A DNA stretch of 36,026 nucleotides, from NCBI GenBank assembly GCA_019246215.1, contig JAFAQT010000032.1, positions 1 to 36,026 of the forward strand. Reading direction: 5' to 3'. A program made the translations under genes and the position numbers. Under the pieces are notes generated by a model. That model did no database searches. It saw only the letters and a program-made list of their open reading frames with translations, and had not been told where the DNA came from. Numbering within the stretch: the first letter of the stretch is position 1; the number at the start of each line of letters is the position of its first letter. Of the stretch, positions 1-8,241 are shown one piece after another. The DNA comes from Verrucomicrobiota bacterium (GTDB taxonomy: Bacteria > Verrucomicrobiota > Verrucomicrobiia > Chthoniobacterales > JAFAMB01).

Positions 1-769
1 CGAGCATGCTCACGCTGCGCTCTTCGAGGGAACGAGAGAAGATTTTGCATGCGGGGAGAGCCTTTGGTGAACACGTACGCTGCTGCTCTTTAACCATGGA
101 GTATTTGAAGTGGAGAGAACTGGCGGAGACATCTAGACTATCGGCGCCGCCTTGTAAGCTGTAAATAAGCGCCGGTGAATAGACCGCTTTTGAACTTTAT
201 CAAGAGGTCTTCGAAAAGGTGCAGCGATTCTCGGAGGGGCAGACACTTCAGCGATGATGTTTGCCTCACTGCAATGAAAGTTGGCCCAAGGCGACATAGC
301 TGGTATGGAGGAGATGCGATCGGTGAGGGCGGCTCTGGGGCCAAGGCTAAACTGGACTGTCGGCCAGCTCCAGGCCGTTCGGCATGCTGCTCAGGGCGGC
401 AACTTGGCCAACCCGAACGGTTGAGCCCGCAAAGGAATCTCAAACTCCGGATGAACTCGGCCTACTGGGAGATCAAAGTCGATCTGACGTGAAGGTCGGA
501 TGGGTGTACAGGGTACGCGAAGCGAAATGAAGGATGAATAACGCGACTCCAGACTGGTCTGCCAGCGGCCGACAATCGTCAGAGCGGTGAGCACATCCCA
601 AAGCGATGGGGCGCAGGGGTGGTGAACGCATAATTCGAGTCGCGCTGCCGTAAGTTTACTTACTCGACCTATTTGAGGCTTCCCATACTGTTCCCGACGA
701 GTTACGGTTGCGTTTGTGTATGCACCGCGTCAGGTGTAAATAAATGATGTCTTCGATGCGAAAATAGTT
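1..769. other. Gene-free stretch, nothing recognised
   Basis: I recognise no gene here. The ORF track gives overlapping reading frames on both strands (about 175-492 plus and 138-443 minus), but their translations are arginine-, serine- and proline-rich, lack any motif I know and look like chance openings. The first 60-160 bases stay open in more than one frame, so the tail of an upstream gene cannot be excluded. I saw no tRNA-like T-loop or rRNA segment. The last part presumably holds the promoter of the ABC ATPase gene, but I could not pick convincing -10/-35 boxes. Confidence 0.5.
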
Positions 770-839
770 GCTCCCAGGCTCCGCACGGGAGCAGCGTTAG
801 GGACTCGGATGACTTTGTGTGAAGGGAGATTCGTCTCCC
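770..839 (+). promoter_or_regulatory. Two tandem hairpins in the leader of the ABC ATPase gene
   Basis: Two perfect 6-bp hairpins lie 40-110 bases upstream of the start codon. The first pairs GCTCCC (770-775) with GGGAGC (787-792). The second pairs GGGAGA (824-829) with TCTCCC (834-839) around a TTCG tetraloop. The arms are similar enough (CTCCC against GGGAG) that alternative cross-pairing is possible. No U-tract follows either, so they are not ordinary terminators. A leader role such as RNA stability or attenuation is inference. Confidence 0.4.
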
Positions 840-878
840 ACCTGAAAAAAGAATGACAAAAACCGAAAAACGAATGCC

Positions 879-2009
879 ATGAGTGATGAAGGTTCCGTAG
901 AAATCAAGGATTTGGTGAAGACCTATGTGGATGACCGGGGCCGCCCGACATTCACAGCAGTTAAAAATATCAGCCTGCACATCGACACCGGGGAGTTCAT
1001 GGTGCTTGTTGGACCTTCCGGGTGCGGAAAGTCCACCACGCTCCGTATGGTCGCCGGTCTTGAAAAGATCACCAGTGGGACGATCTCGATCGGTGGTCGG
1101 GTCGTGAATGAACTTGAACCGAAAGATCGCGGTATTGCGATGGTGTTCCAGAACTATGCCCTGTACCCGCACATGACCCTGTTCAACAACATGGCGTTCG
1201 GCCTTCAATTGGCAAAGAAGAAGAAGGACTTCATTTCCGAAACCGTTGGACGAACTGCGAAGGCCCTCGGTCTTGATCATATGCTAGACCGCAAACCGAG
1301 TGCTCTCTCCGGCGGCCAGCGCCAGCGTGTTGCTCTGGGGCGAGCCATTGTGCGCAGTCCGAAAGTGTTTCTTTTCGACGAACCATTGTCCAACCTGGAC
1401 GCCAAGATGCGTGTGCAGATGCGCTCGGAGATTTCCAAGCTCCACGCTCAACTCGGTAACACGATGATTTACGTAACTCATGACCAGGTCGAGGCGATGA
1501 CCATGGGTGATCGCATCTGCGTTATGCGCGACGGTCTCATCATGCAGGTAGCCGATCCGCTAACTCTCTATCGGCAGCCCGAGAATCTTTTCGTTGCCGG
1601 GTTTATCGGCAGTCCGCCGATGAACCTCCTGAAGGGAAAAGTCCAACGGCGTAATGATGGCTTGTTCTTTGTGGAAGCGGGCGAGAAAAGCGCTTTAACG
1701 TTTCCTCTCAAAGCTCGCCTGGAACCCGTCGCCAACAAGTATGTCGATAAAGAGATCGTCTTTGGTATTCGTCCGGAGCACATCACTAACGAACCCAAGG
1801 AGGGGTCCAGCGTCCCCGTTACTTTGACTGTTGATATTTCCGAACCGATGGGTTCGGAGTCCCTTGTGTACCTCAAGACGGGTACAGGTAACTTGATCGC
1901 CCGAATTCACGGCGAACATCTATTCCATTTGGGTGAACAACTCACCGTGCAGTTTGAATTGGAAAAGGTCTCCTTGTTTGATGTTGAAACTGAAAAAGTG
2001 ATTCGATAA
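879..2009 (+). CDS. ABC transporter ATP-binding protein, sugar-import (MalK/UgpC/MsmK) type
   Basis: This is a 376-residue ATPase of the kind that powers carbohydrate or glycerol-phosphate importers from the cytoplasmic face. All nucleotide-binding motifs are present: Walker [10 protein letters not shown] at about 45-53, the Q-loop glutamine near 91, the signature LSGGQRQ at 143-149, Walker B VFLFDEP at 163-169 and the switch histidine at 201. The following 170 residues match the OB-fold/TOBE regulatory region of MalK-type subunits (for example FIGSPPMN and FGIRPEH). Length is normal for the family. No permease or solute-binding gene lies nearby, so it is an orphan subunit here and may serve several transporters, as MsmK-type ATPases are known to do. 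The ATG at 879 lacks a strong ribosome-binding site. The exact substrate cannot be told. Confidence 0.93.
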   Translation: MSDEGSVEIKDLVKTYVDDRGRPTFTAVKNISLHIDTGEFMVLVGPSGCGKSTTLRMVAGLEKITSGTISIGGRVVNELEPKDRGIAMVFQNYALYPHMTLFNNMAFGLQLAKKKKDFISETVGRTAKALGLDHMLDRKPSALSGGQRQRVALGRAIVRSPKVFLFDEPLSNLDAKMRVQMRSEISKLHAQLGNTMIYVTHDQVEAMTMGDRICVMRDGLIMQVADPLTLYRQPENLFVAGFIGSPPMNLLKGKVQRRNDGLFFVEAGEKSALTFPLKARLEPVANKYVDKEIVFGIRPEHITNEPKEGSSVPVTLTVDISEPMGSESLVYLKTGTGNLIARIHGEHLFHLGEQLTVQFELEKVSLFDVETEKVIR

Positions 2010-2041
2010 GTCCCACGCCCCCAAGCTTTTAAATGCTTTCG

Positions 2042-2081
2042 CTGGAGAACTCCTCCGGATCGCCCGGAATGAGTTCTCCAG
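2042..2081 (+). terminator. Rho-independent terminator after the ABC ATPase gene
   Basis: An 11-bp perfect inverted repeat, CTGGAGAACTC (2042-2052) and GAGTTCTCCAG (2071-2081), encloses a second nested stem TCCGG/CCGGA. The T-rich run GTTGGTTGTTTGT follows. It sits 32 bases after the ABC ATPase stop codon, so it probably ends that transcript. Confidence 0.8.
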
Positions 2082-2108
2082 GTTGGTTGTTTGTATCCAA
2101 GAGTTCTT

Positions 2109-2450
2109 ATGAATGCTGATTATTGGGAGAAAAGGACGGTTTTGATTCGGGACGCCGCAGTCCGCATGTTATCCCTGTCCGGGTCCGAAGAAGTCGATTA
2201 TTGGCGCAACGAGCTTAAGTCGAATCGCAGAAACAGCCGCGAAATTGAGCTTATGACCTGGGTAGAGAAAGCCGTGACGCTTCGAGGGCGCGCGCATTAC
2301 GGGGGCATGAACGAAGTCGCTGAATATGTTTTCCAGTTTAATCGTTCTTCAGAAGGAAAGCTTTTGAAGTGTGGTGCGATCGCATTTTCTAAGTCAGAGG
2401 ATGGGGCGCTGGCGAGGCAGGTGATCGATAGATACGTGGCTCATACCTGA
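2109..2450 (+). CDS. Small hypothetical protein
   Basis: This is a 113-residue protein I do not recognise. It is rich in charged residues and looks helical and cytoplasmic, with no signal peptide or membrane segment. I chose the ATG at 2109 (MNADYWEKRTVL) over the TTG at 2091 in the ORF track, because the TTG falls in the tail of the preceding terminator. No clear Shine-Dalgarno is visible for either. The composition is protein-like (mixed hydrophobic and charged positions, no long low-complexity run), which favours a real gene, but no motif supports a function. It stands alone between a terminator and a repeat-like stretch. Confidence 0.55.
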   Translation: MNADYWEKRTVLIRDAAVRMLSLSGSEEVDYWRNELKSNRRNSREIELMTWVEKAVTLRGRAHYGGMNEVAEYVFQFNRSSEGKLLKCGAIAFSKSEDGALARQVIDRYVAHT

Positions 2451-2773
2451 TCTCCCCAACCCCAAAGGAATAGATCTTTGGAACTCTACGCCGGGGTTCC
2501 TGGGTGGCTCGGCTGCGCGTCCTCTTGGAGGGAAAACTTCTCCGAGACCAAAAGGAGTAGCATAGTCCCTCGCAGGCTTCCCAATCGGTCCGCGCCGCGG
2601 GAGCAGCCGCTGTCGGCCGACTTTACGCGAGCTGCAATGGTAACTATAGAGAGCAGGAATGTAGCTGAAGCTCATTACACCGTGCGTCGCCGCGCCGACC
2701 CGGTCGCCGCGCCGATCCGTTTCAGCTAATTTGCGCTGGATTGCGCACGCGGTCTTTATTTATCTTTTTTGCG
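2451..2773. repeat. Non-coding stretch resembling a dispersed repeat
   Basis: No convincing gene lies here, although both strands stay open (2478-2729 plus, 2394-2675 minus). Two related words, CCCCAAAGGAATAGA (2460-2474) and ACCAAAAGGAGTAGCA (2548-2563), sit in the first part. Translation gives phrases such as ATPFGLG and NPGVEF. From memory, similar phrases recur in spurious ORFs over dispersed repeats of planctomycete and verrucomicrobial genomes. The repeat interpretation is inference from these words only. Confidence 0.3.
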
Positions 2774-3178
2774 GTGAGCCTTCCCACACGGTTTGATCAT
2801 TGCGTTGTCCACGTTTCAGACTGGAAGCGGTCAAATGCGTTTTATCGCGATGTCATCGGAGTCGAGCTTATCGAAAAAGATGGACGTTGGGCGTATCGCT
2901 TTGAAAATGCGCAATTGAATCTGCACGGCCCGGGCGTTCAGGCAAACCCTTTAGCAAAGATTCCGGTTCCACCGGGCGGAAGTGATCTTTGTTTCGAATG
3001 GTCAGGCCGGATCGACGAGGCGGTGGACCATCTTAAAATGCATGCCGTCGAGATCGAAATTGGGCCGGTGCAGCGGTCTGGAGCCCGAGGTAAAGGCGTC
3101 TCGATTTACTTTCGAGATCCGGACGGATCCCTTTTGGAGTTTATTTCGTACAGCAGCTATCCTGCAAAAACGACCTAG
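2774..3178 (+). CDS. VOC-fold (glyoxalase/bleomycin-resistance type) protein
   Basis: This 134-residue protein has the vicinal oxygen chelate pattern. It opens with FDHCVVHVSDWKRSNAFYRD, continues through the RFENAQLNLHGPG strand pair, and ends with the second half-module YFRDPDGSLLEFISY. The metal-ligand positions are plausible: a histidine near the start, a histidine in NLHGPG and a glutamate in LLEF. Members bind a divalent metal and act as isomerases, ring-opening dioxygenases or resistance proteins, so the substrate cannot be assigned. I chose GTG 2774 (MSLPTRFDHC) rather than TTG 2741, because the extra residues are hydrophobic filler and family members start just before the FDH strand. 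It is followed after 6 bases by a PEBP gene, probably in the same transcript. Confidence 0.8.
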   Translation: MSLPTRFDHCVVHVSDWKRSNAFYRDVIGVELIEKDGRWAYRFENAQLNLHGPGVQANPLAKIPVPPGGSDLCFEWSGRIDEAVDHLKMHAVEIEIGPVQRSGARGKGVSIYFRDPDGSLLEFISYSSYPAKTT

Positions 3179-3184
3179 GGAACC

Positions 3185-3739
3185 GTGAAACCTCTTTTCA
3201 TTGCGCTCAGTTGTTTTCTGGCCCTCGGCGCTTTTTCATCCGCCGAGGGCGGAGAATTTCGTCTGGTAAGCCCTGAGTGGCACGATGGAGGGACAGTGCC
3301 GCAGGAAAATGTGTTCAACGGATCCGGATGCGGTGGGACAAACATTTCGCCAGAGCTCCATTGGTCGGGGGCCCCGGCAGGTACTAAGAGCTTTGCCATC
3401 ACGATGGTTGATCCCGACGCTCCGGCTCCGGGAGGTTGGTGGCATTGGGTCGTGTGGAATATCTCTGAGACGGTCTCGGGGTTACCTGCAGGCGCTGGCA
3501 ACAAAGGTTCAAGAGCTTTGCCGATCGGCAGCGTTCAATGCAAAAATGACTATGGCGAACTTGGGTATGGCGGCCCGTGTCCACCGCAGGGCACAACCCA
3601 TCGTTACCTGCTCAGAATCTACGCGCTCCGTATTCCGAAATTATCTCCTGCCTCGGATAAGGATTCTGCGAAAGTGGCAAGATTGATCGAGGAACATTCT
3701 ATCGGGGTCGCGCAGTTGACTGTCAAGTTTGGTCGATAA
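3185..3739 (+). CDS. Secreted YbhB/YbcL-family (PEBP / Raf-kinase-inhibitor-like) protein
   Basis: This is a 184-residue protein with a signal peptide of about 20 residues (hydrophobic FIALSCFLALGAF, likely cut after FSSA), so it should be periplasmic or outer-membrane associated. The mature part carries the phosphatidylethanolamine-binding protein signatures: SPELHWSGAPAGTKSFAI, the DPDAPAPGGWWHWVVWNI ligand-site segment, and GYGGPCPPQGTTHRYLLRIYAL. Length is standard for bacterial YbhB-like proteins. The start is GTG at 3185, with GGGA a few bases upstream. The biochemical role of bacterial members is not established, although small-molecule or phospholipid binding is the usual proposal. 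Confidence 0.9.
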   Translation: MKPLFIALSCFLALGAFSSAEGGEFRLVSPEWHDGGTVPQENVFNGSGCGGTNISPELHWSGAPAGTKSFAITMVDPDAPAPGGWWHWVVWNISETVSGLPAGAGNKGSRALPIGSVQCKNDYGELGYGGPCPPQGTTHRYLLRIYALRIPKLSPASDKDSAKVARLIEEHSIGVAQLTVKFGR

Positions 3740-3883
3740 GCCTTGCCCCTTCTTTGAATTGAAAGGAGTTGCAAGAATCCGGAGTTCGGGTTCCGGAGTG
3801 AGTTTGCCGCACTCCATCCGATAGCAGGGTGAGGGCGGAGTCTCTCTATCTCTGATATCTGCGTAATCTGTGCTGCGCCTCGA

Positions 3884-4903
3884 TCAGCTCTTCTTCGTCC
3901 GGATCACGATTTCAACGCGGCGATTGAGTTGCTGTTCTTCAACTGACCGATCAGCAGGCACGATGAGGCGGGTCTTGCCGTAACCCTGTGTCTGGATTCG
4001 ATCCGGCTCGATACTCATGTTTTCGACCAGCCATCCCTTTACCGTTTCAGCTCGACGTTGGCTTAAGTCCAGATTGTAGCGGTCGCTACCGAAAGAATCC
4101 GTGTGTCCTTCGACCTTGAAAATCGCTTGAGGATTCGCCTGGATCAAACGCCCCAACTTCTGAAGACTTGCGGTCGCTCCTGGCCGCAAGATCGCCGAGT
4201 CGTAATCAAACAGAAGATCGGTCGGCATGAGGATCGGCGCCGTGCCGCTGCCGAGTTGTCCTGAACCGGCTAGCAATGCATCGAGGTTGCTGAACCCAGC
4301 CGGAACACCAGCGTTCCCAGAAATTGTCGTATCAGCAACATCTTGATTGTCAGTTCTACCCGGATTTTTCTTGTTTCCGGTCGCGATCTTTGGTCGAGAA
4401 GTCGGCACATCCGGCTTATCCGAAAGCAGTTGCTGTCGCACTTCGCTGAGTTCTTTATCAAGCGCGACGGCGCTTTCAACTTTTGCTTTGGCTGCCGCTT
4501 TCTGCGCGGATTGGGTGTCGACGCTTGGCTTCTCCTTAAGTCCAGAAACTTCGGGCGAACTCACCTCGGGTGTGGCACGGAATTCCTGTATATCCTTTTC
4601 GAATGAACCATCAAACTGGGTCAGATTTTTAATCGTGCCCAAGTCGACCGCCGATTTGCCAGGTTTTTCCGCCAGCTTGGAATCGGATTCCAGCAGTTTC
4701 TGGTCAACTTGCAGGCGGCCGATATTAAATGACCTCGGAACGAGCCGCGGGGTATCGGCGGGCACGAATCGATCGAGGGTTTTCTGGGAGAAAAAGTATA
4801 ACAACGCGCAGTGAAACACAAAAGAGAGTGCGATTGCGGGTAGAAACCAATGCTTCAGCGATACCGCGCTGTCTGCGATCAAGTCTTCCGAATAGTCCGC
4901 CAT
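3884..4903 (-). CDS. Membrane-anchored OmpA-domain protein
   Basis: This is a 339-residue protein with one N-terminal transmembrane segment (about 20-38, LPAIALSFVFHCALLYFF). A long, charged, probably disordered or coiled linker spans about 40-225, and a C-terminal OmpA-like peptidoglycan-binding domain spans about 227-339. The domain shows LLFDYDSAILRPGA, VEGHTDSFGSDRYNLDLSQRRA with the diaminopimelate-contacting Asp and Arg, and the closing NRRVEIVI. The architecture resembles inner-membrane-anchored proteins that reach the cell wall, such as MotB, TolR or Pal-like scaffolds. I used ATG 4903 (MADYSEDL); the longer ORF would need TTG 4942. It is divergent from glyS, with about 160 bases between the starts. 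The role is probably envelope tethering, partner unknown. Confidence 0.87.
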   Translation of the reverse strand: MADYSEDLIADSAVSLKHWFLPAIALSFVFHCALLYFFSQKTLDRFVPADTPRLVPRSFNIGRLQVDQKLLESDSKLAEKPGKSAVDLGTIKNLTQFDGSFEKDIQEFRATPEVSSPEVSGLKEKPSVDTQSAQKAAAKAKVESAVALDKELSEVRQQLLSDKPDVPTSRPKIATGNKKNPGRTDNQDVADTTISGNAGVPAGFSNLDALLAGSGQLGSGTAPILMPTDLLFDYDSAILRPGATASLQKLGRLIQANPQAIFKVEGHTDSFGSDRYNLDLSQRRAETVKGWLVENMSIEPDRIQTQGYGKTRLIVPADRSVEEQQLNRRVEIVIRTKKS

Positions 4904-5064
4904 AAAACTGGCGAGTATACAATCAAGAGGGACGAAGGACAATCAATGAGCGCTACAGCCGCACAAAGCGGTCTGTCCCCCCTGGTACCGTTCCTATCGC
5001 CGGCACGGCGTCCAAGTTTTTCGTTGACCTTCGCGCGCGTTCGCTGATTTTCGGTCTCTGCACT

Positions 5065-6429
5065 ATGGCCCAAGACCGATCCGCTTCTGAACGAATGGAT
5101 AAAATTGTCAGCCTGTGCAAACGGCGGGGTTTCATTTTTCAATCCAGTGAAATTTATGGCGGGTTGAACGGATTTTGGGATTACGGGCCCCTTGGTACGG
5201 AGTTAAAGCGCAACCTTAAGGATTTCTGGTGGCGCCGAATGGTCCGAGAGCGCGACGACGTCGTTGGGATGGATGGGTCGATCCTGATGAACCGGCAAGT
5301 CTGGGTCGCGAGTGGTCACGAGGAAACTTTCAGCGATCCCATGGTGGACTGTCGCGTCTGCAAGTCGCGGCTCCGGGCGGATCAATTGCAGGAAAAGGAC
5401 GGGCGCAAACAGTGTACGATTTGCGGCAGCTTTGACTTGACTGAGCCTCGGGCGTTTAACCTAATGTTCAAGACCTACGTTGGAGCGACCGAGGACGATT
5501 CCGCCGTCACTTATCTGCGTCCGGAAACCGCACAGGCCATTTTTGTTCAGTTCAAAAATATCCTCGACATCTCGCGGAAGAAGCTGCCGTTCGGGATTGC
5601 GCAGTTGGGCAAAGCCTTTCGCAACGAGATCAACCCGCGGAATTTCACTTTTCGTTCCCGCGAATTCGAACAGATGGAGCTGGAATATTTTTGCCGTCCC
5701 GAGCAGGGTGCCGAGCTTCTCGAGTACTGGTTGAACGAGCGCCTGAAGTTTTATTCGGACATTGGGATCATGTCCAATCTCCTGCACGTTCACAAGATCC
5801 CGCCCGAAGAACGCGCCCATTATTCCAAGGGGACATACGATATCGAATTCGAGTTCCCGTTCGGAATCCAGGAATTGGAGGGCGTGGCATATCGCACAGA
5901 CTACGATCTAACACAGCATCAAAAGGCCACTGGCAAATCCCTGGAGTATTTCGATGAGGAATCAAAACTACGCTTTATCCCTCACGTTGTTGAACCCAGT
6001 GCTGGTGTAGATCGCACAATGCTGGCTTTGATCTGCGCTGCGTTTGATGAGGAGCAAGTGACCGATGAAAAAGGTAAGACGGAGACGCGTACTCTGCTTC
6101 GGTTTCATCCGCGGGTGGCCCCAATCAAATGCGGAGTTTTCCCTTTGCTGAAGAATAACGAACGGCTTGTCCGCCAGGCTTCGGAAATTGTCGATCTGCT
6201 CCGCCCGCATATGATGGTCTTTTATGACGAGTCAGGTGCGATTGGCAGACGCTATCGCCGGCAGGACGAGGCTGGCACCCCATTCGGCGTGACGGTCGAT
6301 TTCGATACCATCGGAGAAAACGAACCTTCAAAAGAAGGCACCGTGACAATTCGGGAGCGAGATTCGATGAAACAGCAAAGGATCGGGGTTGGGGAAATAA
6401 AGTCGTTTCTGATGGAAAACATCAATTGA
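5065..6429 (+). CDS. glyS: Glycyl-tRNA synthetase, single-chain class II type
   Basis: This 454-residue enzyme charges tRNA-Gly. It is the homodimeric (GlyQS, eukaryote/Gram-positive-like) form, not the alpha2beta2 bacterial form. Visible motifs are the N-terminal CKRRGFIFQSSEIYGG and FWDYGPLGTELK, the class II motif 2 segment FRNEINPRNFTFRSREFEQ (about 186-203), and motif 3 GVDRTMLAL at about 314-322. A C-terminal anticodon-binding domain follows from about 350. Two CxxC pairs, CRVC (96-99) and CTIC (117-120), form a probable zinc ribbon inserted in the catalytic domain. The start ATG 5065 has a weak upstream signal, and ATG 5095 is an alternative. A downstream OmpA-domain gene follows after 54 bases and may be co-transcribed. 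Confidence 0.97.
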   Translation: MAQDRSASERMDKIVSLCKRRGFIFQSSEIYGGLNGFWDYGPLGTELKRNLKDFWWRRMVRERDDVVGMDGSILMNRQVWVASGHEETFSDPMVDCRVCKSRLRADQLQEKDGRKQCTICGSFDLTEPRAFNLMFKTYVGATEDDSAVTYLRPETAQAIFVQFKNILDISRKKLPFGIAQLGKAFRNEINPRNFTFRSREFEQMELEYFCRPEQGAELLEYWLNERLKFYSDIGIMSNLLHVHKIPPEERAHYSKGTYDIEFEFPFGIQELEGVAYRTDYDLTQHQKATGKSLEYFDEESKLRFIPHVVEPSAGVDRTMLALICAAFDEEQVTDEKGKTETRTLLRFHPRVAPIKCGVFPLLKNNERLVRQASEIVDLLRPHMMVFYDESGAIGRRYRRQDEAGTPFGVTVDFDTIGENEPSKEGTVTIRERDSMKQQRIGVGEIKSFLMENIN

Positions 6430-6434
6430 AGAGA

Positions 6435-6459
6435 GGCGGAAGGCGTACACGCTTTCGCC
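6435..6459 (+). other. Intercistronic hairpin between glyS and the OmpA-domain gene
   Basis: GGCG...GCGT pairs with ACGC...CGCC across a two-base loop with a small internal mismatch, 6 bases after the glyS stop. No U-tract follows, so it is more likely an RNA-processing or stability hairpin than a terminator. The function is inferred. Confidence 0.3.
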
Positions 6460-6483
6460 GAACCTGTACCCAAGAGAAATTAA

Positions 6484-7221
6484 ATGACTCTGGAGAAAAG
6501 ATCATTCAAAACCCCGGTGGGTGTTTGGGTGATCGTCGGAATGTCCGGTGTTTTTGTCCTTGGAGGAATAGGGATCAGCGCTTTCATCGTTTGGAAATCG
6601 ATGGGGGGTAAACATCTCGTACCCCTAACGAACTCCGCTCTCGGCGAAAAAGCTGTGCCGGTCGCGAGTATGTCGCGGTTATCCGAGGGAGAAGTCGGAG
6701 TGGAACACCCGAAGCCAAATCCGGCGATCAAAGATGCTGAAGCCCCGTCGTCGTTGATTAACGATCGAGCCGACGAAGAGCGGATGCGGCGAGAGGTCTT
6801 GAAACGGATCGACCTCATGAAAGCTTTGACCGAGATGGACAAAGACAGGTTGTATGCGCAAGTCGAGCGCGCCCGCGGCTTCAGAAAAATGGCAACCATC
6901 CCTTTCGCTCAAAACAGGATGATCGCTGGAGCGGCTCAAGTGGACGAGTTAATCAAATGCCTGAAAGCTCCGGAATTGCAGAAGCTTCTGGCCGATCCAA
7001 CCGTTGCATTGATCATGGTCGGGTATGCTGACAAAAAAGGGGATGAGACCAAAAATTTGGATATTTCCCGAAGCAGGGCGGAGAGCGTGGTAAAAGCGAT
7101 CAAAGAAAGGATGGACCTTGTGAACGTGATCCACGCGGTGGGAATGGGTAGCCAGGATATTTTTGATCGATCGAATCTCGAAAGAAACCGGGTGGTCGAG
7201 GTATGGGCGGTGCAACCGTAG
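6484..7221 (+). CDS. Membrane-anchored OmpA-domain protein (second copy)
   Basis: This is a 245-residue protein. A short cytoplasmic start is followed by one transmembrane helix (about 12-37), a charged linker, a probable coiled-coil (about 95-130) and a C-terminal OmpA-like domain (about 140-243). The domain is recognisable from VALIMVGYADKKGDETKNLD, ISRSRAESVVKAI and the closing ERNRVVEVWAV. GYAD takes the place of the usual GHTD, so one residue of the peptidoglycan-contact motif is changed. The protein lies 54 bases after glyS on the same strand. With the divergent OmpA protein on the other side, glyS is bracketed by two cell-wall-tethering proteins of the same layout. The partner is unknown. 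Confidence 0.8.
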   Translation: MTLEKRSFKTPVGVWVIVGMSGVFVLGGIGISAFIVWKSMGGKHLVPLTNSALGEKAVPVASMSRLSEGEVGVEHPKPNPAIKDAEAPSSLINDRADEERMRREVLKRIDLMKALTEMDKDRLYAQVERARGFRKMATIPFAQNRMIAGAAQVDELIKCLKAPELQKLLADPTVALIMVGYADKKGDETKNLDISRSRAESVVKAIKERMDLVNVIHAVGMGSQDIFDRSNLERNRVVEVWAVQP

Positions 7222-7298
7222 CTAAGCTGGTGCTTTCAGTCGTATGTACAGGAGTTCACGCCTATAGGCCTGCCCGGCTCGGGTGATCATACCTGAAC

Positions 7299-8180
7299 CT
7301 ATTCGGCCAGAAATCTCCGGGCTACGACCTCGCGATGGCCGGAAGCAAGAGAGCATGCCATCAAATTAACTCGTGTAATATTGGTGCGGATCCGATCGAT
7401 ATAGCGGTTTCTGCCATGCGAATCATCCAGGATTCTGTAAACGCCCTTCCACTCCTGCTCGAGCATGCGCGTGACGTATCCGCTGTAAAATTTTTCCGTC
7501 CCCCGCAGAAGATCGAGAAGGCTTTTGTGGACCGCAAAACTCGCTTTTTGAAGTCGCGAAAAGGCCGCAGCCTCGCGGAATTCCAGGTACAATCCTGCCA
7601 ATCGTTCCGGGTAGTCTTCAGCGGCCATCTGTCCGAGCATATCTCCGGTGCCGACCAAGGCGCCGATTAACCACTCGCGCGGGTCGCGAAATGGAAGTTC
7701 GTCCATGCAGACGGAGATTGCCGTGGCGCAGATCGCATTCTGGATCTGGCGAAGCTCGTCACCAGTAAAGCCAAAGGAAGGCAGGAGATCCCAGGCGTGA
7801 AAACAACTCCGACCAACGTGGATGGCTGAGTATTTAGCGCCGGAGCCGTCGATATCATTGCGACGTTTCAGGTAGCCGGTGTCATGAAGAATACTAGCGG
7901 CGATGGCCAATTCCCAATCGCGCTGTTTCAGCGAAGTCATAAAAGGGTTTCGCCGGTGGGCAGCCAGCAGGTCGACGACAGCGGCTGTCGCCTGCATCGT
8001 GTGTTCAAAATCGTGAAACGCCGTATCGCACGGCTGGAACTCCGGAGTTTTTCCGTGAAACAGGTCGAATGAAAACGTGATTAAAGCATGGGGGAGGCTC
8101 GTTCTAGTTTCCCCAAAGGCTTCTTGCAAAACCCGATGAATGAGTTCGGTAGTGGCAAAATAGCTCTGCGGATGAAACAT
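7299..8180 (-). CDS. HD-domain metal-dependent phosphohydrolase
   Basis: This is a 293-residue cytoplasmic protein with the HD-superfamily metal ligands. HDFEH (H56 and H60) is followed by the LHDTGY core (H99, D100), a further histidine near 121 and D180 in GTGDMLGQ. The H-x3-H pair before the HD dyad, and the later Asp, recall the layout of class I cyclic-nucleotide phosphodiesterases. Sequence alone does not prove that activity, and nucleotidase or other phosphohydrolase activity is equally possible. There is no membrane or sensor domain. It is transcribed convergently with the preceding OmpA gene and divergently from a small plus-strand transcript candidate. Confidence 0.82.
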   Translation of the reverse strand: MFHPQSYFATTELIHRVLQEAFGETRTSLPHALITFSFDLFHGKTPEFQPCDTAFHDFEHTMQATAAVVDLLAAHRRNPFMTSLKQRDWELAIAASILHDTGYLKRRNDIDGSGAKYSAIHVGRSCFHAWDLLPSFGFTGDELRQIQNAICATAISVCMDELPFRDPREWLIGALVGTGDMLGQMAAEDYPERLAGLYLEFREAAAFSRLQKASFAVHKSLLDLLRGTEKFYSGYVTRMLEQEWKGVYRILDDSHGRNRYIDRIRTNITRVNLMACSLASGHREVVARRFLAE

Positions 8181-8241
8181 CTTATTGGATGCTAATCACG
8201 GTTCATCTTAGGCGGAAGGAGAGCAACACAAAAATGCGCGA

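Noticed and set aside
175-492. 105-residue plus-strand ORF near the left edge
   Set aside because: It overlaps an equally long minus-strand ORF, starts without a ribosome-binding site and has no protein-like hydrophobic pattern.
2394-2675. 93-residue minus-strand ORF
   Set aside because: It overlaps the hypothetical gene's end and the repeat-like block. Its phrases look like repeat translation rather than a folded protein.
4347-4814. 155-residue plus-strand ORF
   Set aside because: It is antisense to the linker of the OmpA-domain protein. The Ser/Leu-rich content follows from the complementary strand.
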